Assembly (NCBI GenBank): GCA_020002185.1
Contig: CM034544.1
Location: 35,540,483-35,604,482, forward strand
From: Paraescarpia echinospica
Lineage: Eukaryota > Annelida > Polychaeta > Sabellida > Siboglinidae
DNA length: 64,000 bases
Reading direction: 5' to 3'
Shown here in pieces: positions 55,165 to 64,000 of this stretch. Each line of letters begins with the position of its first letter. Position 1 is the stretch's first letter. A program made the position numbers and the translations under genes. Under the pieces are notes generated by a model. That model was not told the DNA's origin. It worked only from the letters and a program-made list of their open reading frames with translations, and did no database searches.

Positions 55165-57100
55165 TGCGCACACCGGAAGTCGTTCGTTAGAAGTCAATGC
55201 AAAACCGTTCTTTTGGACAACTGATTATCTTACTTATCGTAGTTAATCTAACCTAGATAGTTATTTCGTATTGATACCTGCAGTTGTTCTTACCTTAGTA
55301 AATGCAGACGAATACATAGTTAAAAACTGCCGAATGTTAGGCATTTTCCTGACCCATACCAACACTGTTGAACAGAAACGATATACCATATGGATTGGAT
55401 CATAATTCCAATTTTTTGCAAGGAACAGTCAAATCTCAATATTCATGCAGAAACATGTTTTAATATCAGAAGGAAACGGCGATATGAAGCGATACGTATT
55501 TGTATAGTAACGATAGTCAATTGTATTATCAAAAGCAGCGTAATAACGCTATAATGGTGCAACAGGTGCAGTTACACGAGTGACCGTCTTTCCATATTTT
55601 GCTGGTTATGTACCATTGTTTGTAACGCTCTATGCATATTCTACGTGCATTTCATATCAAAGGTCCGTATTGAACCAGCAGGCTGCAGCACTATTTATTC
55701 ATGCGTGCCTACCAGCGAACAGTTTCACTACATTAACTTCTGCTACTCATATTCCTCTTATCCACAACGAAACATTTTTTAAGAATACCAAATCACTTTT
55801 ACATATGTTTAATAGTATGTGGATATTTTCTGCTAGATTGTGTCGCAGTTTCATAAATAACTATTTAGAACGTTCCGGTCAACTTTTAATTTTGCTGCAT
55901 TTGATATTTTCGGACAACTGAAGGAAACAGTGAGAAATATCTCAGCAAAACTAAATAAGACTTCGCAGTCCAGTCAATCTACGCCAACAAGGGTCAACCT
56001 CAGACAATGCAACATTAAACACGCTTGTATATTATTTTGTACTACAAATTATATTACCAGAAAAATAACCGAAATCCTCAAAGTGGAAGTTCGCCAGTTT
56101 TGACAACAATGATAAATTAGTTATGGTGGACTTTGATCTGGTTATAATTGTAGTAATATAGGCATCATGCGGTCTCGTGAGACCATGGATATGTGCTCTG
56201 TTGTCGAATATCAGGTGGTAGAACTACGACTGCTGTGGTTGTAGAGGTCCACTCGTGAGTGAATGTCCTTGCGACATCTGCTACACTTGGAGGTGCTCGC
56301 TGCTTTGCTTTCAGACTGATTTTATTACTGCGGCTGCGTTTTTCTTCAGCTAGCCTGCGGAGGCTCCCCTCTCCTTATTTTAATTTCCTGCTTAGTTCCT
56401 GTCTCTGCACGGATTTTCAGCAAGCTCTGTGTCAACATACACGTCTATTGCCTTCAAGTATCGCTTGCATGTGTTTGTTGAAGCGCAAACGGGGTACGTC
56501 CAGTGGCTCTCTTTCCAATGGCCAGCTCTCCGTAAAGGATGCATTTTGATAGTTTTCCGTCGCAATTCGATGTTCGTGGCAGAGCCAGCGGAGGCAGCAG
56601 TGCCTTACCGGAGTCACCAGACTCACAGACTAAGCGCGTGAGAGGAACTCTGTGTTGGGGACTCGGTTCTTCAGCTGATCCCGAGGATGCGCCATGTGCA
56701 ATGCATTCAGTCGCAGCAATCAGCACGTAGGTAGTGTACACTGCCACCTTGAGTGTTCCACCAGCTTTTCGTAGCTCTCCCTGTAAGCCTGACGAGTGTT
56801 CAGGCGGCTCTCCAAAACCTTCTACTGATTTGTGCTTCTAAGGAGAGGTTGGCGGCACTGGTGCACAACTGTATATATACAGTATATACATGTATATATA
56901 TATATATATGTTATATAAATATATATATATATATATGTATGTATGTACGTATGCAATATGCTTCGAAGTTCTTTTAATTCAGTCATGTTGCTTCTGATTT
57001 CAAGCCACTTAAAACAGTGTTGTAATAATTACAATTAGCTATTACCAATCACTAGTTACGATCCGAGTTTTTTTTAGAGATCTTTAACATTCTTCGCCGA
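55165..57100. other. Intron sequence with short (TA)n tract
   Basis: Open frames at 55580-55921 and 56259-56740 lack matching splice sites and motifs. 56880-56945 is a (TA)n-rich stretch. Otherwise nothing recognised. Confidence 0.35.
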
Positions 57101-57102
57101 AA

Positions 57103-59670
57103 AGATCAGCCTACTACTCATTAATATTGTCACAGCTAGACGAAGTGTTACTCAGCAACAGCTACTGCTCCTAATATCTGTCCTTCTGTCCATGAACAAC
57201 ACAAATAAATAAAGATCAGCCTACTACTCATTAATATTGTCACAGCTAGACGAAGTGTTACTCAGCAACAGCTACTGCTCCTACTATCTGTCCTTCTGCC
57301 CATGAACAACACAAATAAATACAGATCAGCCTACTACTCATTAATACTGTGTCACAGCTAGACGAAGTGTTACTCAGCAACAGCTACTGCGCCTACTATC
57401 TGTCCTTCTGCCCATGAACAACACAAATAAATAAAGATCAGCTTACTACTCATTAATACTGTGTCACAGCTAGACCAAGTGTTACTCAGCAACAGCTACT
57501 GCGCCTACTATCTGTCCTTCTGCCCATGAACAACACAAATAAATAAAGATCAGCCTACTACTCATTAATACTGTGTCACAGCTAGACCAAGTGTTACTCA
57601 GCAACAGCTACTGCGCCTACTATCTGTCCTTCTGCCCATGAACAACACAAATAAATAAAGATCAGCCTACTACTCATTAATACTGTGTCACAGCTAGACC
57701 AAGTGTTACTCAGCAACAGCTACTGCGCCTACTATCTGTCCTTCTGCCCATGAACAACACAAATAAATAAAGATCAGCCTACTACTCATTAATACTGTGT
57801 CACAGCTAGACCAAGTGTTACTCAGCAACAGCTACTGCGCCTACTATCTGTCCTTCTGCCCATGAACAACACAAATAAATAAAGATCAGCCTACTACTCA
57901 TTAATACTGTGTCACAGCTAGACCAAGTGTTACTCAGCAACAGCTACTGCGCCTACTATCTGTTCTTCTGCCCATGAACAACACAAATAAATAAAGATCA
58001 GCCTTCTACTCATTAATACTGTGTCACAGCTAGACCAAGTGTTACTCAGCAATAGCTACTGCGCCTACTATCTGTCCTTCTGCCCATGAACAACACAAAT
58101 AAATAAAGATCAGCCTACTACTCATTAATACTGTGTCACAGCTAGACCAAGTGTTACTCAGCAACAGCTACTGCGCCTACTATCTGTCCTTCTGCCCATG
58201 AACAACACAAATAAATACAGATCAGCCTTCTACTCATTAATACTGTGTCACAGCTAGACCAAGTGTTACTCAGCAACAGCTATTGCGCCTACTATCTGTC
58301 CTTCTGCCCATGAATAACACAAATAAATAAAGATCAGCATACTACTCATTAATACTGTGTCACAGCTAGACCAAGTGTTACTCAGCAACAGCTATTGCGC
58401 CTACTATCTGTCCTTCTGCCCATGAACAACACAAATAAATACAGATCAGCCTACTACTCATTAATACTGTGTCACAGCTAGACCAAGTGTTACTCAGCAA
58501 CAGTTACTGCTCCTACTATCTGTCCTTCTGCCCATGAACAACACAAATAAATAAAGATCAGCCTACTACTCATTAATACTGTGTCACAGCTAGACCAAGT
58601 GTTACTCAGCAACAGCTACTGCTCCTACTATCTGTCCTTCTGCCCATGAACAACACAAATAAATACAGATCAGCCTACTACTCATTAATACTGTGTCACA
58701 GCTAGACCAAGTGTTACTCAGCAACAGCTACTGCTCCTACTATCTGTCCTTCTGCCCATGAACAACACAAATAAATAAAGATCAGCATACTACTCATTAA
58801 TACTGTGTCACAGCTAGACGAAGTGTTACTCAGCAACAGCTACTGCTCCTACTATCTGTCCTTCTGCCCATGAACAACACAAATAAATAAAGATCAGCCT
58901 ACTACTCATTAATACTGTGTCACAGCTAGACCAAGTGTTACTCAGCAACAGCTACTGCTCCTACTATCTGTCCTTCTGCCCATGAACAACACAAATAAAT
59001 AAAGATCAGCCTTCTACTCATTAATACTGTGTCACAGCTAGACCAAGTGTTACTCAGCAACAGCTACTGCTCCTACTATCTGTCCTTCTGCCCATGAACA
59101 ACACAAATAAATACAGATCAGCCTACTACTCATTAATACTGTGTCACAGCTAGACCAAGTGTTACTCAGCAACAGCTACTGCTCCTACTATCTGTCCTTC
59201 TGCCCATGAACAACACAAATAAATAAAGATCAGCCTACTACTCATTAATACTGTGTCACAGCTAGACGAAGTGTTACTCAGCAACAGCTACTGCTCCTAC
59301 TATCTGTCCTTCTGCCCATGAATAACACAAATAAATAAAGATCAGCCTACTACTCATTAATACTGTGTCACAGCTAGACCAAGTGTTACTCAGCAACAGC
59401 TACTGCGCTTACTATCTGTCCTTCTGCCCATGAACAACATAAATAAATAAAGATCAGCCTACTACTCATTAATACTGTGTCACAGCTAGACCAAGTGTTA
59501 CTCAGCAATAGCTACTGCGCCTACTATCTGTCCTTCTGCCCATGAACAACACACATAAATAAAGATCAGCCTACTACTCATTAATACTGTGTCACAGCTA
59601 GATCAAATGTTACTCAGCAACAGCTGCTGCGCCTACTATCTGTTTTGCTGCCAATGAACAACACAAATAA
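57103..59670 (+). repeat. 112-bp satellite array, about 23 copies
   Basis: Head-to-tail units of 112 bp starting AGATCAGCCTACTACTCATT and containing CAAGTGTTACTCAGCAACAG; the first two units are 110 bp (ATTGTCACAG for ACTGTGTCACAG). Diagnostic variants fall into blocks: GACGAAG against GACCAAG, ACTGCGCC against ACTGCTCC, AATAAAG against AATACAG. Each unit has several stops in each frame. The array lies in the last intron of the membrane-repeat gene. Confidence 0.97.
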
Positions 59671-59789
59671 ACAAAACTAGCATAGGTACATCACCTAAGA
59701 GTGGAAAAACAGCTGAGAAGATAGTCGGTAGTGAAGTCACCCCTCTATCAGCTATATATAGTGTAAGAACCAGGAAGAGAAACAGCTCC

Positions 59790-60190
59790 AACACATCCCG
59801 CCCACCATCTCTTTGAAAAACTCCCTTCAGGGAGGCGATTCAGACAAATCGCTTCCGAGACAGTTTCTTCCCCCCGTGCCGTCTTATTGGGGATTAAATA
59901 TAGACTTTAGTGATAGATAGAGACAATGGAGTGTTCATTTTGCCAGTTGAGTTTTATACTTCTTTTTTGTGTGTTAATATTAGCTTATTATATTAATTGT
60001 AATTTATGTTTTGGAACAAATTAGACTTAATCATGTTTAGTATATTCATTTTGTATTGTATGTTTGTGGTATGCTTGATGTGGCCGTATGTTTTATCACC
60101 AAGTCACATTCCTAATTGACATGTATTTTAAATTATCATATGTTTTCATGTATTACGAACTGAGGAAATGAAGTAAAACGTCAAAATAAA
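59790..60190 (+). mobile_element. L2/Rex1-like LINE 3' scrap
   Basis: 59793-59895 encodes PAHHLFEKLPSGRRFRQIAS followed by PRAVLLGIK, parallel to PANHLFELLPSGKRYRSIKT at the end of the LINE at 7655-9200. An AT-rich 3' UTR-like stretch follows to about 60190. It lies immediately after the satellite array. Confidence 0.6.
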
Positions 60191-60294
60191 TACTTTCATA
60201 CCAAACAGGTTTACCAGTGAATAACATGTTAACGGTCATACTAACTATGCAACATTGAAAAACGTAACGCGATCTATAACTCTGTTGCTATTTT

Positions 60295-60440
60295 CGTTAT
60301 TATTATTGTTATAAATCGTAATAGTGTTGTTGTTATTGCTGCTGCTACTGCTACTGCTACTGCTGCTGCTGTTGCTGGTGTTGTTGTTTTGTTTTGTTGT
60401 TGTTGTTGATGTCGTTTTGTTGTTGGCAGCAATGATGACG
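60295..60440. repeat. (GTT)n/(GCT)n trinucleotide repeats
   Basis: GTTGTT, GCTGCTACT and GTTTTGTTGTT stretches, imperfect; GAT-rich triplets continue to ~60665. Confidence 0.85.
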
Positions 60441-60734
60441 ATGACAATGGTGTTGTCTAGTTTCTACGTCGTAATGTGATTGCTGTTGTTGCTTGACTGC
60501 AGTGGTTTGTTGTGGAGATGCATCACAGTATTGACATTGATAATGATGGCGTTGTTGGTGATGATTATGACGATACTAACAGCGTTGCCTTTGGTGATGA
60601 TAACGATTATGATGATAGAAATATTAGTTGGACTGCTAATGGTGATGATGATAAGGAGGATGGGATGAACATAGTCAATACCGGAGATCCTATTTTTAAT
60701 ATTTGTATATAGCCTGCATTCCATCTACTTAAAG

Positions 60735-63417
60735 ATGCGCGTACAACAAGCTGGTTCGACATCTCGGCGCCGACAAACCATGTGCGACGACGACTCAGCC
60801 AACAGACGACGAATCCTTGGCCGATACATCGACGACTTCGATCCAGGCCTGGGCTCGCTCGGGCTCGCGAATATCCACACTGCTGAACGGGGTCACGTCG
60901 CCGCGTGATCATAGACCGAGACAGTGGTCAATGCACCGGCCCAAACGCGACCGGTCACGGCGACGATACAACGACAGCAGCTCGGAAGACGACAGAACAT
61001 TGCCGAGCAGGATTTCTGGTCTGTCTGATGACGTCATGCGGCTGAACGGCGCGGAGAGCGCGCGAGTGGCGAAACGGACGCAACGAACCCACGGAAGGCA
61101 CGTTTCGCAGTCGGTGCACAGGCCCGTGTCTGATGGGAACGTTCGTTCCCGAAGGACTGTAGATGCCACGTGGAATCTACAATCGCAATCGTTCGCGCGG
61201 TTACAAGAGACTAGGCCGTACGGCAACAGGGAACCGGAGCGCGATAGTGCGCAGGCGTATCGCGTTCACCGGAAAACCGAATCGGACCCAGTAGTGGCGC
61301 TATGCGGCGTGGGAACAACACCGGAAGATTACGAGTCACACGTGCCGGAAAAAGACTGTGACGAGTCACTCGATTGTTTCCGGAGCCAGCACATCAACGA
61401 GACGCGTTTCGCTTGCGAGCAGGAACCAAACGCGATAATTAAATACAGCCTCGGGGACTCGAAGTGCGAACAGAATCAACAAGGCGAACAGACGATGGCC
61501 GAATGTTTTTGGCAAAGCGACGTCAGCTGCCGATCTGCGTCACCAGAGAGCGATGAGACAGCGCCGCGTCGCGACATTTGCGCCCCGACGTCTATACCGG
61601 CTCCGATACCGCAACGCGGCCACCGATATGTCTCACATCGACGTGACAACGTTCGGCTGACGCAGCATTGCGAACGTCGACTCTCCAAACTTTTTCGCCC
61701 TGTTAATTCGGCATTGCAGCTGTGCGATACAACACCGCGACGAGATCTTTGCGATACATCGCCGCGACAGGATCTTCGCGATACACCGCCACGACAGGAT
61801 CTTCGCGGTACATCACAACGACGGAATCTTAGCGATACATCACCACGACTTGATCTTCGCGATACATTTAAACGACGGGAACTTAGCGATACATCGCCTC
61901 GACGGGATATTCGCGATACAACACAACGACAGGATCTTCGCAATACATCGCCACGACGGGATCTTCGTGATACACCACAACGACGGAATCTTAGCGATTC
62001 ATCACCACGACATGATCTTCGCGATACATTTAAACGTCGGGAACTTAGCGATACATCGCCTCGACGGGATATTCGCGATACAACACAACGACAGGATCTT
62101 CGCAATACATCGCCACGACGGGATCTTTGCGATACATCTGCACGATGGTATCGTCGCGATACATCGCCACGACGGGATCTTAGCGATACATCACCACGAC
62201 ATGATATTCGCGATACATTACAACGACAGGATCTTCGCACTACATCACCACGACGGGATCTTTGCGATACATCACCACGGCGTGATCTTCGCGATACATC
62301 ACAACGACGGGATCTTCGCGATACATCACCACGACATGATCTTCGCAATACACCGCCGCGACACTATCTTCGCGATACATCGGCGCGAAGCGATCTTCAC
62401 AATATATCGCCGAAACGCGATCTTAGCGTTACATCGCCGCGAAGCGATCTTCTTGATACATCGCAGCGACACGATCTTCGCGACACATTCCCGCGACGCG
62501 ACACTCGCGTTAAATTTTCGGTAAGCGACCGTAACAATATATTGCCGCGAAGAGTTTCTCACAATACACAGATGCGAAGCGATGATCAAGACATGTTGCC
62601 GCGACCCGCTCTTCGCGATACATCGACGAGACGGGATCTTTACGATACATCGCCGCGACGCGATCTTCACAATACATTGCAGCAACGCGATCTTCCACGT
62701 GGTCTTCGCGATATGTCGCCGCGACGGAATCTTCGCGAAATATTGCCGCGACGGGATCTTTACGATGCATCGGCGCGACAAGATCTTCGCGATACATCGC
62801 CGCCACGCGAACATGAACATGCTTTGTCCCAAAACTGCCTTCAACATGCATCAACACGAAACGACGTGCCACGTGACCATCCCGCTTTATCACAGCAACA
62901 AAACTTTTCATACAAATCGTATAAAGGGGACAGTTCGCCACGGGACAAATGCCGTAAGACCTTACCACAACGAGAGAAACTGCCACGACGCGACATCCGC
63001 GAGATTTTGTCGAAGGTTGAAAATAATGGCACGTCGTCTCGAAGCTACGTCAGTGATACGTCGCCCCGACGTGATATTCGCGACAGAGTCGTGCTGCGTT
63101 GCGACGTTTGCGGCATCTCTCCAAAACATGATATCCGTCACACGTCGCCTCGACGCAATATCCATATTTCGTCGCAGCGACGGGAATTGCGACGTACAAT
63201 GCCACAAAACGATGTCAGTGCTCTGTTAGTCCTACACGATAGAGACACGACGCAGCTAGGTGACCTCGATGTACATGGTGGTACCTCGACGACGGCAGGA
63301 TACGACAGATCACTGCGACATCCAGGCGACGCTAAAGCGCTACGTAATAGACGAAGGTACAAATCTGAAACATACCATATCAGTGATACAGTCAAGCTAG
63401 GCCAAACCGTCGCGTAA
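60735..63417 (+). CDS. Novel membrane-repeat protein, last exon with Arg/Asp nonapeptide repeats
   Basis: A weak-to-fair acceptor, CCATCTACTTAAAG, ends at 60734. Entered at phase 2 the frame is open for 894 codons to TAA at 63415-63417, with no suitable ATG near its start, so it is an exon and not a whole gene. N-terminal part: CAYNKLVRHLGADKPC, then basic and Ser-rich (RPKRDRSRRRYNDSSSEDDR). Residues ~330-690 are nonapeptides of consensus DTSPRRDLR, about 29 contiguous near-perfect and ~9 worn ones; relics continue to ~63190 (DTSPRRDIR, HTSPRRNIH). The alternating Arg/Asp and S-P-R pattern suggests a disordered or charged-helix scaffold with many SP phosphorylation sites. It resembles no family I know. 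By the model it lies in the cytosol behind the single membrane span. Confidence 0.65.
61720..62810 (+). repeat. 27-bp coding repeat with 162-bp higher-order duplication
   Basis: The DNA unit is GATACATCGCCACGACGGGA plus TCTTCGC (27 bp). Six-unit blocks are themselves duplicated: the string GATACATTTAAACG at 61861 recurs at 62023, exactly 162 bp later, with the following ~100 bases matching. Because 27 is divisible by three, the other + frames and the minus strand are also open here; those frames are shadows. Confidence 0.95.
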
Positions 63418-64000
63418 CCTAGACTACATTGCAATAACACAATAGCAAGCTCCCAAACAGATATTTCCGGACTAACTGGCGGCCATCTTAAACATGAGTG
63501 CCGTGTTTGAATTCAAGTTGACTAAACAATTTATTGTAACCAATTATGTCATCATATATGTCATCATATATGTCATCATATATGTGCCGTTCTTATCTGA
63601 TCAATGTTTAATTCTTGTCATTCCTCCCCCCCTCACAATAGTCATTATGACAGCGATTAGTGGTACGGGCGACAACGTGAAGAATAATGCAAATTACAAA
63701 CTTTACTCTACCTAGATTTTGTTAGACACTTGACAGGTTGTCTGGGAACGGTTGGGGAGTCTGATATAGGAAACCGCAATGTTGTCTAAGTCAAATTACA
63801 TACACAAATGATCATAATTGTGCCGTTCAATCCAACTATAACCGAGTTAGCGTGTATGCATCTTACCGTTTTCCTGCTAAACGATTTCCATGCAGGGCAC
63901 CAAAATTTCAGTGATTACTGTTTTACACCAAGAATGAAACGTAACCCATTTATTGTTTTTGAAATACTATTTATGTCATGGGTTCTTATTGCTTTTAGGA
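63418..64000. other. 3' flank of the last exon
   Basis: No clear AATAAA within the first few hundred bases. GTCATCATATAT is repeated three times at 63547-63582. Nothing else recognised. Confidence 0.4.

Noticed and set aside
55580..55921. 113-codon frame
   Set aside because: Starts with a non-ATG codon, no matching splice borders, composition like the surrounding intron.
56259..56740. Overlapping 60-97-codon frames on both strands
   Set aside because: Mutually overlapping, no frame has acceptor and donor in phase with the gene model; nothing recognisable.
60500..60713. Asp-rich frame after CTGCAG (IDIDNDGVVGDDYDD)
   Set aside because: Coded by GAT-type triplet repeats with other frames also open; no phase link to neighbouring exons.
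61476..62847. Large frames overlapping the nonapeptide exon (minus-strand RRSCRGDVS type, + strand FAIHRHDGI type)
   Set aside because: Shadows of the 27-bp repeat; the DTSPRRDLR frame is the only one that stays open well outside the repeat on both sides and fits the splice phase.
63494..63715. 73-codon frame with YVIIYVIIYVIIYV
   Set aside because: Built on a threefold 12-bp repeat; no other support.

Overview
This is a eukaryotic window: introns with GT/AG borders, no operons, and dense interspersed repeats. The mix of CR1-, L2- and RTE-type LINEs, Penelope-like elements, a tRNA-headed SINE, a long-TIR DNA transposon and very long (CA)n/(GT)n tracts points to a marine invertebrate bilaterian (lophotrochozoan or invertebrate deuterostome). 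I cannot name the species.

Layout. 1-13.9 kb is a patchwork of broken transposons: an RTE copy with a candidate 12-bp target-site duplication, piggyBac-like termini, a Penelope GIY-YIG tail, three LINE copies of different families, and a degenerate gene of a FEN/XPG-nuclease-like transposon family that carries a fresh 389-bp tandem duplication. 15-20.6 kb holds exons of a type II membrane protein resembling the DUF1647 glycosyltransferase-like family. They are interrupted by CR1 and RTE insertions and carry two visible lesions: an in-frame TGA and a 16-bp frameshifting duplication. 21-31.4 kb has a Penelope RT fragment, an orphan Rho-type GTPase P-loop exon, an RTE copy, a CR1 copy that still shows its ORF1 esterase domain, long microsatellites and a 37-bp minisatellite.

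From 33.2 to 63.4 kb the best model is one host gene of about 30 kb, read on the + strand. It has a CCAAT/X-box-like promoter, a short first coding exon, a transmembrane exon, two tiny exons, a Gln-rich coiled-coil exon, a polar exon and a 2.7-kb last exon encoding dozens of DTSPRRDLR-like nonapeptides. Splice phases agree at all but one junction. The introns hold a nearly complete LINE (39.2-42.5 kb), a SINE, an inverted array of ~185-bp units with a 72-bp minisatellite, and a 112-bp satellite.

The most unusual object is at 49.43-53.8 kb: a ~4.4-kb transposon with ~570-bp inverted repeats. It encodes a multi-domain protein whose EAD-type, DSD-type and GCD..GIGK motifs resemble FEN1/XPG nucleases. 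It sits in an intron of the host gene and has decayed by frameshifts. The related gene at 11.7-13.8 kb shows the same family entered this region more than once. Identifications rest on reading motifs by eye; no searches were run.
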